Assembly: GCF_019468465.1 (NCBI RefSeq)
Contig: NZ_CP080519.1
Coordinates: 7,929,001 to 7,993,000 of the forward strand
DNA length: 64,000 nt
Direction of reading: 5' to 3'
DNA from: Amycolatopsis sp. DSM 110486
Lineage (GTDB): Bacteria; Actinomycetota; Actinomycetes; Mycobacteriales; Pseudonocardiaceae
The notes beneath the pieces are model-generated. The model was not told the DNA's origin, made no database searches, and saw only the letters and a list, made by a program, of their open reading frames with translations. This document shows positions 23,984 through 32,492 of this stretch, piece by piece. Both the position numbers and the translations under genes were made by a program. How positions within the stretch are numbered: position 1 is the stretch's first letter; every line of letters begins with the position of its first letter.

Positions 23984-25500
23984 CGTGCGTCCTGTCCTCT
24001 GTGGATGGTGCTGGTCCTGGCCGCCGTCGCGCCGAGCATGTCCTGCAACAGCTGCACAGCCAGTTCGGGGTCCGCGCGGCGCCCGCACGTGAACACGTCG
24101 ACGAACACCGACCCGCGTTCGGGATAGGAGTGGATCGACGCGTGCGATTCCGACAGCAACGCGACCACGGTCACCCCCTGCGGGTCGAACCGCGTGGACG
24201 TCACCTCACGCACGGTCGCGCCGGCCTTGCGCAACGCGCGTGCCAGGCTCTCGCACAGGAATTCGACGTCGTCGAGCAGTTCGGCCGCCACACCCGAGAA
24301 CTCGGCGAGCACGTGCCGGCCGGCGAACTCGCCGATCTCCTCGGGTTCTCCGCCGACGAAGTACGTTTTCAACGGCGGGAACCCGTTGAACGACACCGAC
24401 GAGTAGCTCTGCGTGTAGGCGCCCGTGCTCAGGATGTCCACGTGGTCACCGGCCGTCAACCCGAGCGGCAGGCGGTACGGAGTGCGAAGGTAGAGCACGT
24501 CGTCGCCGTCGCACGTGGGACCGGCGACGACGACCGGGCCGTCGGGAGTTCCGTCGAGCGCGGTCTCCAGGCGATAGGCGATGGCCTCGTTCTCGGTCTC
24601 GGCCAGCCCGCCGTACCGGCCGATGTCCAGGTACACCCAGCGTTTTTCGTCGGTCACGGACTTGCGCGACACCAGCACGACCTCGCTGCGGATCAGCCCG
24701 GCGTCGGCCACCACCGCCCGGCCGGGCTCGAACGCGAGGTCCGGCGCGACGGGGAAGTGCCGCGCGATCGACGCCCGGATGGCCGCCGCGTACTCGGCGA
24801 GCGGCGGGGGCGTGGTCGTGTACCGGCCCGGCAGCCCGCCGCCGATGTTCAAGCCGCGCAACGCAACACCGCGCGCCGCCACCTCGCGTGTCACCCTCGC
24901 GGCGGTGGCGACCCCGGCCTCCCAGGCCCGCGGGTCGAGGTGCTGCGAGCCGACGTGGAACGCGACGCCTTCCGGGTCCAGCCCCAGGGCGGCGGCCCGC
25001 GTGAGGAGGTCCACCGCCATCTCCGGGGCGCAGCCGAACTTCTGCCCGAACGGGGTCTGCGAGCCGGAGCTGTCCACGAGGACGCGGCACGACACCGTCG
25101 ACCCGGGCGCGTGCTCGGCGAGGTTGGCGAGGTCCTCGGCGCTGTCGAACGTGAACCGGCGAACCCCGGCCCGGAACGCGAACGCGATGTCCCGGGCCTT
25201 CTTCACGGTGTTGCCGTACGAGATCAGCTCGGGGCGTGCGCCCTGGGCGAGGCAGAGCTCGATCTCCTCGCGGCCCGCGACGTCGAAGCCCGCGCCGGCC
25301 CGGACGAGCAACCGCACGATCTCCGGCGCCGGGTTCGCCTTCACCGCGCAGTACATCCGCGCGTCGGGCAGCGCCTCGCGAAGCCGGTCATGGCTTTCCC
25401 GCACCGCGTCGAGATCGATCACGAGGCAGGGTGTCGGGGGTCTCCGGTCGTCCAGGAACGCCCGAGCTCGTTCCGGCGCCGGCGGTCGGACGTCGATCAC
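23980..25500 (-). CDS. bifunctional ornithine decarboxylase - S-adenosylmethionine decarboxylase fusion
   Basis: A 506-residue fusion. Residues about 1-385 are an alanine-racemase-fold (type III) ornithine/diamino-acid decarboxylase: PLP Lys54 in YCAVKANP, HVGSQ, the GGGLPGRY phosphate loop, EPGRAVVADAG, and the active-site CDGDD. Residues about 395-500 are a bacterial-type SpeD: the self-cleavage site is Glu451-Ser452 in LSESHASIHSYPE, giving the pyruvoyl group, and DVFTCG holds the catalytic Cys. One polypeptide would thus make putrescine and decarboxylated AdoMet, with spermidine synthase next in the operon. The GTG start is close to a TATACT box, indicating a leaderless mRNA. Confidence 0.9.
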   Translation of the reverse strand: MIDVRPPAPERARAFLDDRRPPTPCLVIDLDAVRESHDRLREALPDARMYCAVKANPAPEIVRLLVRAGAGFDVAGREEIELCLAQGARPELISYGNTVKKARDIAFAFRAGVRRFTFDSAEDLANLAEHAPGSTVSCRVLVDSSGSQTPFGQKFGCAPEMAVDLLTRAAALGLDPEGVAFHVGSQHLDPRAWEAGVATAARVTREVAARGVALRGLNIGGGLPGRYTTTPPPLAEYAAAIRASIARHFPVAPDLAFEPGRAVVADAGLIRSEVVLVSRKSVTDEKRWVYLDIGRYGGLAETENEAIAYRLETALDGTPDGPVVVAGPTCDGDDVLYLRTPYRLPLGLTAGDHVDILSTGAYTQSYSSVSFNGFPPLKTYFVGGEPEEIGEFAGRHVLAEFSGVAAELLDDVEFLCESLARALRKAGATVREVTSTRFDPQGVTVVALLSESHASIHSYPERGSVFVDVFTCGRRADPELAVQLLQDMLGATAARTSTIHRGQDAR

Positions 25501-25508
25501 AGGCGCCG

Positions 25509-25514
25509 AGTATA
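25509..25514 (-). promoter_or_regulatory. -10 box of the polyamine operon
   Basis: TATACT on the minus strand, 8 nt before the GTG at 25500. The start codon lacks a ribosome site, consistent with transcription starting at or just before the GTG. The -35 region is weak. Confidence 0.45.
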
Positions 25515-25553
25515 GGGGTGTTTCCGCTGGTGCCGGGCCGGATTCGGCACGCC

Positions 25554-26201
25554 TCACACGCGCTCGGCCGGCGGATCGGGCTCGGTGGTCAGCACGGGGT
25601 CGGCGAACCCGGCGGCCAGGGCTTTCAGGGCGGCCTCCAGGTACACCGTGAGGTCGGCGTCGGCGCGCGCGGACCAGCGCTCGTAGGCGGCGCGGCAGGT
25701 GGCGAGCACCGAACGGCCGACGGTGAGCGGGTAGAGGGAGTCCGTGGGCTGGCCGGTGCGCCGGGCGACGAAATCGGCGACGGCGCGTTCCCAGGCGTCG
25801 TAGTGGATGGTGGCGCTGGCGGCGAGGTCGGGGATGGTGCTGATCAGGCTCATGCGCTTGCGCAGCTCCGGCACGTCCTCGGCGCTGTAGTGGTTGGCCT
25901 CGAGCACGGCGCGGAGCACGGCCTCCATGACGGTCAGGTCTTCGGGCACCGCGGCGAGCAGCGACCGGATCGTGGCCACCTCGTGGTCGAACTCGTTCCA
26001 CAGCACGTCGGCTTTGGTGTCGTAGTAGCGGAAGAACGTGCGCTTGGTGACGCCGGCCGCGGACGCGATCTCCTCGACCGTGGTCTCGTGGAAACCCTGC
26101 TCGGTGAACAGCCTGAGGGCGATGACCTCGAGCTCGCGGGCGCTCGTGCCCGGCGGCCGGCCGCGGCGGGAGGCGCGAGGGGCGGGGGCGTCAGTGCTCA
26201 T
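25554..26201 (-). CDS. mftR: mycofactocin system transcriptional regulator MftR (TetR family)
   Basis: A 215-residue TetR-type repressor. The helix-turn-helix is at residues about 20-65 (TTVEEIASAAGVTKRTFFRY), preceded by a basic stretch RRGRPPGTS. It lies divergent from mftA with 97 bp between start codons, the conserved position of MftR, which in mycobacteria responds to acyl-CoA and represses the cluster. Two inverted repeats in the shared upstream region are likely its operators. Confidence 0.88.
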   Translation of the reverse strand: MSTDAPAPRASRRGRPPGTSARELEVIALRLFTEQGFHETTVEEIASAAGVTKRTFFRYYDTKADVLWNEFDHEVATIRSLLAAVPEDLTVMEAVLRAVLEANHYSAEDVPELRKRMSLISTIPDLAASATIHYDAWERAVADFVARRTGQPTDSLYPLTVGRSVLATCRAAYERWSARADADLTVYLEAALKALAAGFADPVLTTEPDPPAERV

Positions 26202-26232
26202 CGGGTGACCGTTCGTCGGGAGTCTTGTCTTT

Positions 26233-26247
26233 CGTCACGCGGTGACG
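26233..26247. promoter_or_regulatory. candidate MftR operator 1
   Basis: CGTCAC-gcg-GTGACG, a perfect 6-bp inverted repeat with 3-bp spacer, in the mftR-mftA intergenic region. Confidence 0.6.
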
Positions 26248-26264
26248 TTACTCTCCCTGATATT

Positions 26265-26279
26265 CGTCGCGAGGTGACG
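26265..26279. promoter_or_regulatory. candidate MftR operator 2
   Basis: CGTCGC-gag-GTGACG, the same pattern as operator 1 with one mismatch, 32 bp further downstream (three helical turns) and 20 bp before mftA. The repeat of the motif supports a dimeric TetR site pair. Confidence 0.58.
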
Positions 26280-26298
26280 AAAATCGAAGGAGGTCCTG

Positions 26299-26394
26299 AT
26301 GGACGACACCACCGCCGAGGTCGAGGCCACGGACGTGGCCGAAGACCTGCTGGTCGAAGAGGTCTCGATCGACGGAATGTGCGGTGTCTACTGA
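26299..26394 (+). CDS. mftA: mycofactocin precursor peptide MftA
   Basis: A 31-residue acidic precursor peptide, too short for most gene finders. Its C-terminus is the diagnostic IDGMCGVY, whose Val-Tyr pair becomes the redox cofactor core: MftC decarboxylates Tyr and cross-links it to Val, and MftE then releases the modified dipeptide. The ATG follows a strong AAGGAGGT ribosome site. The reading frame overlaps mftB by 11 nt. Confidence 0.96.
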   Translation: MDDTTAEVEATDVAEDLLVEEVSIDGMCGVY

Positions 26395-26671
26395 CCCCGC
26401 GCCGTTCGAGCTGGATGGCGCCTGGGAGCTCGACGCCCAGGTGTCCGTCCGGCCCGAGCGGTTCGGCGCGCTGCTGTACCACTTCGGCACGCGCCGCCTG
26501 TCCTTCCTGAAGAACCCGACGCTGCTGGCCGTGGTGCGAGCCCTGCCGGAGCAGGCGACCGCCCGCGCGGCCTGCGCGGAAGCCGGCGTGGCCCCGGCCG
26601 AGCTGCCCCGTTATCGCGGTGCGCTGGCCACGCTGGCCGCTTCGCGGATGATCCGCCCGAGGAGTGTGTGA
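26384..26671 (+). CDS. mftB: mycofactocin peptide chaperone MftB
   Basis: A 95-residue PqqD-like (RiPP recognition element) protein that binds MftA and presents it to MftC. The region RPERFGALLYHFGTRRLSFL is typical of MftB. The GTG start lies inside the 3' end of mftA in another frame, and the stop overlaps the mftC start, so A, B and C are translationally linked. Confidence 0.93.
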   Translation: MSTDPAPFELDGAWELDAQVSVRPERFGALLYHFGTRRLSFLKNPTLLAVVRALPEQATARAACAEAGVAPAELPRYRGALATLAASRMIRPRSV

Positions 26672-27864
26672 TGTCGCTGGTCGAGGAGTTCCAGTACGGG
26701 CTCGACGCGCCGATCTGCCTGACGTGGGAGCTGACCTACGCGTGCAACCTGTCGTGCGTGCACTGCCTGTCCTCGTCCGGGCGGCGGGATCCGCGCGAGC
26801 TGAGTACGGCCGAGTGCAAGGCGCTGATCGACGAGTTCGAGCGGATGCAGGTCTTCTACGTGAACATCGGCGGCGGTGAGCCGACGGTGCGCCCGGACTT
26901 CTGGGAGCTCGTCGACTACGCGACCGAGCACCACGTGGGCGTGAAGTTCTCCACCAACGGCATCAAGATCACCGACGAGGTGGCGCGCAAGCTCGCCACG
27001 AGCGACTACGTCGACGTGCAGATCTCCCTCGACGGTGCCACCGAGGAAGTGAACGACGCCGTGCGCGGCCCGGGTTCGTACCGCACCGCGGTGCGGGCCA
27101 TGGAACGCTTGCGGGACGCGGGTTTCGCAGACTTCAAGGTGTCCGTTGTGGTCACCCGGCAGAACGCCGGGCAGCTGGATGCGTTCAAGGCCATCGCCGA
27201 TCGCCACGGTGCCCAGCTGCGCCTGACCCGGCTGCGTCCTTCGGGCCGTGGCGCGGACGTCTGGGACGAGCTGCACCCGACGGCCGCCCAGCAGCGCGAG
27301 CTCTACGACTGGCTCGTCGCCAACGGCGACAACGTGCTCACCGGCGACTCGTTCTTCCATCTCGCCGGCTACGGCGACGGCGGCCTGCCGGGGCTGAACC
27401 TGTGCGGCGCCGGGCGTGTGGTGTGCCTGGTCGACCCGGTCGGCGACGTCTACGCCTGCCCATTCGCCATCCACGACACGTTCCTCGCCGGCAACATCCG
27501 CTCCGACGGCGGGTTCGCCCCCGTGTGGCGGGATTCGGAGTTGTTCGCCGAGCTCCGCAGTCCCCAGACCGGGGGTGCGTGCACGTCGTGCTCCGCGTAC
27601 GACTCCTGCCGCGGCGGCTGCATGGCGGCGAAGTTCTTCACCGGCCTGCCGCTCGACGGCCCCGACCCGGAATGCGTGCGGGGACAGGGGGAACTGGCGC
27701 TGGCCGGGGTCGCGCCGGGCAGCGCGCCGAAGCCGTCGCTGGACCACTCGCACCGCGGCGCCCCCTCCCGGCGCCGCACCGGCCCGGTGCCGGTCACCAT
27801 CGGCCTGCGGCGCCCGCCGGAGCGCGCCTGCGACGAGAGCCCGCTGGCCGGGTTCGGGCACTGA
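26671..27864 (+). CDS. mftC: mycofactocin radical SAM maturase MftC
   Basis: A 397-residue radical SAM/SPASM enzyme. The AdoMet [4Fe-4S] cysteines are Cys25, Cys29 and Cys32 (CNLSCVHC); GGGEPTVRP is the GGE motif; the C-terminal SPASM region has CGAGRVVCLVD, YACPFAIHD and CTSCSAYDSCRGGC for auxiliary clusters. It oxidatively decarboxylates the MftA C-terminal Tyr and forms the Val-Tyr carbon-carbon link. ATG 26671 is preferred over GTG 26668 because GGAG lies 6 nt before it. Confidence 0.96.
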   Translation: MSLVEEFQYGLDAPICLTWELTYACNLSCVHCLSSSGRRDPRELSTAECKALIDEFERMQVFYVNIGGGEPTVRPDFWELVDYATEHHVGVKFSTNGIKITDEVARKLATSDYVDVQISLDGATEEVNDAVRGPGSYRTAVRAMERLRDAGFADFKVSVVVTRQNAGQLDAFKAIADRHGAQLRLTRLRPSGRGADVWDELHPTAAQQRELYDWLVANGDNVLTGDSFFHLAGYGDGGLPGLNLCGAGRVVCLVDPVGDVYACPFAIHDTFLAGNIRSDGGFAPVWRDSELFAELRSPQTGGACTSCSAYDSCRGGCMAAKFFTGLPLDGPDPECVRGQGELALAGVAPGSAPKPSLDHSHRGAPSRRRTGPVPVTIGLRRPPERACDESPLAGFGH

Positions 27865-27865
27865 G

Positions 27866-28555
27866 ATGCAGCTGTCCGACTTGCCGTTCCCGGAGGTCGC
27901 GCGGCGCGCCGCGGCGGGCGCCGTCCTCGCGGTGCCGATCGGCGCGACCGAGCAGCACGGTCCCCACCTGCCGCTGTCCACCGATACCGACATCGCCCTC
28001 GCGCTGTGCGAGGCGCTCGCGGCGGCGCGGCCCGAGGTCCTGATCGCGCCCGCGGTCGCGTACGGGTCCAGCGGCGAACACGCCGGTTTCGCCGGCACGC
28101 TGTCCATCGGGCAGGCCGCGACCGAGCTGCTCCTGGTCGAACTGGGCCGGTCGGCCACGGAGACGTTCGGCCGGGTCCTGTTCGTGTCCGCGCACGGCGG
28201 CAACGCGGAACCGGTCGCCCGCGCCGTCGCCACGCTGAGGTCGGAATCCCGCGACGTCTCCGTCTTCCAGCCCCGCTGGAGCGGCGAGCCTCACGCCGGT
28301 GCTCCGGAGACCGCTCTGCAGCTCGTCTTGCGGCCGGCCGCGGTGCGCATGGAGCGGGCCGTCGCGGGGGACCGGCGTCCGTTGAGTGAAGTGCTGCCGC
28401 TGCTGCGATCCGGAGGCGTGCGGGCCATCACGGACACCGGCGTCCTCGGCGACCCGACCGGAGCCACGGCGGCCGAAGGCCACGTGCTGCTGGATACGTT
28501 GACTGCTCAGCTCCTCGCGCACGTCGCGGCCTGGCTTCCGGTGGTGGCCTCGTGA
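27866..28555 (+). CDS. mftE: mycofactocin peptidase MftE (creatininase family)
   Basis: A 229-residue member of the creatininase amidohydrolase family. The metal-binding pattern GATEQHGPHLPLSTDTDIA and the later SAHGGNAEP are characteristic. MftE cuts the modified MftA to free the C-terminal AHDP dipeptide. It begins 1 bp after mftC; its stop overlaps the GTG of the next gene. Confidence 0.94.
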   Translation: MQLSDLPFPEVARRAAAGAVLAVPIGATEQHGPHLPLSTDTDIALALCEALAAARPEVLIAPAVAYGSSGEHAGFAGTLSIGQAATELLLVELGRSATETFGRVLFVSAHGGNAEPVARAVATLRSESRDVSVFQPRWSGEPHAGAPETALQLVLRPAAVRMERAVAGDRRPLSEVLPLLRSGGVRAITDTGVLGDPTGATAAEGHVLLDTLTAQLLAHVAAWLPVVAS

Positions 28556-29331
28556 GCCCCCGCGTCGCCCTCGTCACCGGCGCCGCGCGCGGCATCGGCG
28601 CGGCGACCACCCGGCGGCTGGCTTCGGACGGCTGGGCCGTTCTGGCCGTCGACCTCGCCGCCGACGATCCGGCTTTGCCCTACAGGATGGGCACTCTCGC
28701 TGAACTGTCCACTGTGGCCGAACACCCGAACGTCGTGGCGCGCGTCGCCGACGTTCGCGACCGAGCCGCGCTGGCCTCCGCCGTCTCCGAAGCCGAAGAA
28801 CGCTGGGGCGGCCTCGACGCGGTCATCGCGGCGGCGGGCGTGATCGCCGGTGGCGTTCCGCTGTGGGAAGTTCCTGAGGAGCAGGAAGACGCTGTGCTCG
28901 ACATCGACCTCCGGGGCGTCGTGAACCTCGCGCGCGCCGCGATCCCGGCGTTGCTGCGCCGCCCGGCGCCACGCTCGGGCCGGTTCCTGGCCGTGGCCTC
29001 CGCCGCGGCGACGCGGGGGCTGCCCATGCTCGCGGCGTATTGCGCCGCCAAAGCCGGTGTCGCCGGGCTCGTCCGCGCGCTCGGCGTGGAACTGGGCGAC
29101 ACCGGGGTAACCGCCAACGCCGTCAGCCCGGGCTCCACCGACACCCCGATCCTGGCCGAAAGCGCCCGGCTCTACGACCTGCCCGCGGCCGCCGCGTTCG
29201 CCACTCAGCAGCCGATGGACCGGCTGCTGGACCCGGACGAAGTCGCCGCGGTGCTGGCGTTCCTCGCCGGTCCGGACAGCAGCGGGATGACGGGCTCGGT
29301 CGTACCGGTGGACGGAGGGCTGGCCCTGTGA
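28552..29331 (+). CDS. mycofactocin-coupled SDR-family oxidoreductase
   Basis: A 259-residue short-chain dehydrogenase: GAARGIG nucleotide loop near residue 10, VIAAAG, catalytic Ser in VASAAA and the YxxxK motif as YCAAKAG. Between the second strand and the third it has a long insert (DDPALPYRMGTLAELSTVAE) typical of mycofactocin-dependent SDRs, which hold NAD(H) without release and need mycofactocin as electron acceptor. Placement inside the mft operon (between mftE and mftF) supports this. Alcohol substrate unknown. Confidence 0.88.
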   Translation: MSPRVALVTGAARGIGAATTRRLASDGWAVLAVDLAADDPALPYRMGTLAELSTVAEHPNVVARVADVRDRAALASAVSEAEERWGGLDAVIAAAGVIAGGVPLWEVPEEQEDAVLDIDLRGVVNLARAAIPALLRRPAPRSGRFLAVASAAATRGLPMLAAYCAAKAGVAGLVRALGVELGDTGVTANAVSPGSTDTPILAESARLYDLPAAAAFATQQPMDRLLDPDEVAAVLAFLAGPDSSGMTGSVVPVDGGLAL

Positions 29332-30749
29332 CCGAGCCTTTGCCACACGGCTTCCGTGTCGTCCTCGATCCCGGCACCAAACAGCTCACCGGCGCCCTGT
29401 GGTTCGGCGGCTCCCCGGCCCGCGTGCTGCGCCTGACGGCCGCCGGGCAGAAAGCGTGGCGCACCCTCGAAAACGGCCCGGTCGACTCACCGGCGACCGG
29501 TGCACTGGCGCGCCGGTTCACCGACGCCGGCCTTGCGCACCCCGTGCCGCCACCTCAGCGGAACCCGCCGGACCTCACAGTGGTCGTCCCAGTGCACGAC
29601 CGCGCGGACGAGCTCGCTCGGTGCCTGGCCGGGCTCGACGGAGCCCACCCCGTCCTGGTCGTCGACGACGCCTCGGCCGACCCGGCCGCGATCGCGGCCG
29701 TGGCGGCCGCGCACGGGGCGAAGCTGGTGCGCCGCGACAGCAACGGCGGTCCCGCCGCCGCGCGTAACACCGCGCTCGACCACGTCACCACCGAGCTCGT
29801 CGCCTTCCTCGACAGCGACTGCGTCCCCCGTCCCGAATGGACAGACCGGCTCGCCGCCCACTTCGCCGACCCGCTGCTCGCCGCGGTGGCGCCGCGGATC
29901 CGCCCTCTCGCGCCCGACACCACGGCCGGCCGCTACACCCGCGCCGCCGGCAGCCTCGACCTCGGCGACCAGCAGGCGCGCGTCGCGCCGGGGACCCGGG
30001 TGTCCTACGTCCCGACCGCCGCACTCGTGGCCCGCCGCTCCGCCCTCGAGGCAGTGGCCCAGGGCGGGGCGGTGTTCGACCCGGCGATGCGGGTCGGTGA
30101 GGACGTCGACCTGGTCTGGCGCCTGCACGCCGCCGGCCTGCGCGTGCGCTACGACCCGTCCGTCCTCGTCGATCACGAAGAACCCACCACCTGGCGCGGA
30201 CTGCTGTCGCGCCGCTTCCGCTACGGCACGTCCGCCGCGCCGCTGACCCAACGGCATCCCGACGCGATGGCACCGCTCGTCCTGCACCCCTGGCCGACAC
30301 TCACGGTCGCCGGCCTCCTCACCAGGAAGCCACTCGCCGCCGCCGCCGGATTCGCCGGGGCGGTGCTGAGCATGCGCAAAACCCTTCAGCAGGGCGACAT
30401 TCCCACCGACGGCGTCACCCGCGCGATGGCCACCGCCGTCCACCAGACCTGGCTCGGCGCCGGCCGCTACACCACGCAGTACGCCGCGCCGGCCCTGGTC
30501 GCCGTGCTGCTCGCCGGCGGTCGCCACCGCCTGGCCGCCGCGTCCCTGCTCCTCGGCCCGCCCCTCGCGAGCTGGCTCACCCGCCGCCCCGACCTCGACC
30601 CGGTGCGCTACAGCGCCGCCGCGGTCGCCGACGACCTCGCCTACGGCGCCGGCGTCTGGGCCGGCTGCCTCACCCACCGCACGGCCGCGCCCCTGCGCGT
30701 CCGCGTCGCGTGGCGTCCTCTCCGCATCGACCGCAAGGAAAACCGATGA
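29328..30749 (+). CDS. mftF: mycofactocin glycosyltransferase MftF
   Basis: A 473-residue protein with a family 2 glycosyltransferase domain (TVVVPVHDRADELARCL, LVVDDASADP, LVAFLDSDCVPRPEW with the DxD-like motif) preceded by a roughly 80-residue MftB-like/PqqD-like head and followed by hydrophobic helices (e.g. PALVAVLLAGGRHRLAAASL). MftF adds glucose units to premycofactocin. Start and stop both overlap neighbouring genes. Confidence 0.93.
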   Translation: MTEPLPHGFRVVLDPGTKQLTGALWFGGSPARVLRLTAAGQKAWRTLENGPVDSPATGALARRFTDAGLAHPVPPPQRNPPDLTVVVPVHDRADELARCLAGLDGAHPVLVVDDASADPAAIAAVAAAHGAKLVRRDSNGGPAAARNTALDHVTTELVAFLDSDCVPRPEWTDRLAAHFADPLLAAVAPRIRPLAPDTTAGRYTRAAGSLDLGDQQARVAPGTRVSYVPTAALVARRSALEAVAQGGAVFDPAMRVGEDVDLVWRLHAAGLRVRYDPSVLVDHEEPTTWRGLLSRRFRYGTSAAPLTQRHPDAMAPLVLHPWPTLTVAGLLTRKPLAAAAGFAGAVLSMRKTLQQGDIPTDGVTRAMATAVHQTWLGAGRYTTQYAAPALVAVLLAGGRHRLAAASLLLGPPLASWLTRRPDLDPVRYSAAAVADDLAYGAGVWAGCLTHRTAAPLRVRVAWRPLRIDRKENR

Positions 30750-31939
30750 GCAGCACCTGGTTCGAATCCGTCGCCGAAGCCCAGCGCAGGGCCAAAAAAC
30801 GCCTGCCCGGCTCCGTCTACTCGGCACTCCTCGCCGGGTCCGAAAAAGGCCTCACCCTCGCCGACAACCTCGGCGCGTTCGACGAACTGCGCTTCGCCCC
30901 GCGCACCGCCGGGCACTCCGCGCAGCGCGAGCTCGCCACGACAGTGCTCGGCCGCGACGTCGCCCTGCCCGTGGTGATCTCGCCCACCGGCGTGCAGGCG
31001 GTCCACCCCGACGGCGAGGTCGCGGTTGCCCGCGCCGCCGCCGCGCGCGGCACGTCGATGGGCCTGTCGTCGTTCGGCAGCAAGCCGATCGAGGAGGTCG
31101 TCGCCGCCAACCCGAACACCTACTTCCAGGTCTACTGGACGGGCACGCGCGACGACATCCTCCAACGGCTCGACCGCGCCCGCACGGCCGGAGCCGTCGG
31201 CATCATCCTCACCCTCGACTGGTCGTTCTCCCACAGCCGCGACTGGGGCAGCCCGCACATCCCCGACAAGCTCACTCCGCGCGAGCTGCTCCGGTTCGCG
31301 CCGGAAAGCCTGCGGCACCCGCGCTGGCTCTACAGCTACGCCCGCACCCGCCGGCTGCCCGACCTGTCCGTGCCCAACATGACCCCGCCCGGCGGCACCG
31401 CGCCCACCTTCTTCGGCGCGTACGGCCAGTGGATGCAGACCACCCCGCCCACGTGGGACGACGTGCGCTGGCTGCGCGAGCAGTGGGACGGCCCGTTCCT
31501 GCTCAAGGGCGTCATCCGCGTCGACGAGGCCCGCCGCGCCGTCGACGCCGGCGTCAGCGCCATCTCCGTGTCCAACCACGGCGGCAACAACCTCGACGGC
31601 ACCCCCGCCACCATCCGCGCCCTGCCCGCGATCGCCGACGCCGTCGGCTCCGACGTGGAAGTCCTGCTCGACGGCGGCATCCGCCGCGGCAATGACGTCG
31701 TCAAGGCCCTCGCCCTCGGCGCCCGCGCCGTGCTCATCGGCCGCGCCTACCTCTGGGGCCTCGCTGCGAACGGCCAGGCCGGCGTCGAGAACGTGCTCGA
31801 CGTCCTGCGCAACGGCATCGACTCCACCCTGCTCGCCCTCGGCCACCGTTCCGTTCACGACCTCAGCCGTGAGGACGTCGTGGTGCCGGACGGGTTCGTC
31901 CACGCTCTGGGTTCCGATGTCCGCGCCACCGCTCACTGA
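30746..31939 (+). CDS. mftD: mycofactocin FMN dehydrogenase MftD
   Basis: A 397-residue FMN-dependent alpha-hydroxy-acid oxidase-type TIM barrel: VISPTGVQAVHPDGEVAVAR at the N-terminal FMN site, the catalytic His in VSNHGGNNLDGTPA, and the phosphate loop LLDGGIRRGNDVVKAL plus GRAYLWGLA. MftD oxidatively deaminates AHDP to premycofactocin. Here it lies after mftF rather than between mftC and mftE as in Mycobacterium. ATG overlaps the mftF stop. Confidence 0.94.
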   Translation: MSSTWFESVAEAQRRAKKRLPGSVYSALLAGSEKGLTLADNLGAFDELRFAPRTAGHSAQRELATTVLGRDVALPVVISPTGVQAVHPDGEVAVARAAAARGTSMGLSSFGSKPIEEVVAANPNTYFQVYWTGTRDDILQRLDRARTAGAVGIILTLDWSFSHSRDWGSPHIPDKLTPRELLRFAPESLRHPRWLYSYARTRRLPDLSVPNMTPPGGTAPTFFGAYGQWMQTTPPTWDDVRWLREQWDGPFLLKGVIRVDEARRAVDAGVSAISVSNHGGNNLDGTPATIRALPAIADAVGSDVEVLLDGGIRRGNDVVKALALGARAVLIGRAYLWGLAANGQAGVENVLDVLRNGIDSTLLALGHRSVHDLSREDVVVPDGFVHALGSDVRATAH

Positions 31940-32366
31940 CCGCGCGCCGGGGATCCGGCTGGGACGGCACGAGTTCACGGGCGAGGAGTTCCTCACCATG
32001 GCGATCGTCAACCGCACCCCGGACTCTTTCTACGACAAGGGCGCCACCTGGAACGAGCAGGCCGCGTACGACCGCGTGCGCCAGGTCGTGGCCGAGGGCG
32101 CCGAGATCGTCGACATCGGCGGGGTGAAGGCCGCGCCCGGCGAAGGGGTCACCGCCGCCGAGGAGATCCGCCGGATCGTCGACTTCGTCGCGAACGTGCG
32201 CGCCGAGCACCCCGACGTCGTCATCAGCGTGGACACCTGGCGCGCGAAGCCTGCGCCGCCGGCGCGGACCTGATCAACGACACCTGGGGCGGCTACGACC
32301 CGGACTTGGCCGTCGTGGCCGCGCAGGCCGGCGTCGGCCTGGTCTGCACCCACACCGGGCGCGACG
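31917..32366 (+). pseudogene. folP2-like dihydropteroate synthase homologue, frameshifted and truncated
   Basis: From ATG 31917 the frame reads a FolP2-like start with LTMAIVNRTPDSFYDKGATW and VDIGGVKAAPGEGV, up to VVISVDTWRA near 32243. The family continuation appears in another frame from about 32245 (REACAAGADLINDTWGGYDP, then GVGLVCTHTG), showing a small deletion that is not a multiple of three. Homology stops near 32366; the last ~120 codons are missing. FolP2-type genes are common neighbours of actinobacterial biosynthetic operons. Clearly non-functional. Confidence 0.8.
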
Positions 32367-32492
32367 GTGGGGTGGGTGAAGAGGCGGTGGTGGACTTCAG
32401 GGCCGAGCCGTGTTTCGGTGATCGCCACGATCTGCGTTCAATCGGAGGGGCACAGCCCGCGCTGCGCGCGAGCACGGCGGGAGAGGGGTTCG

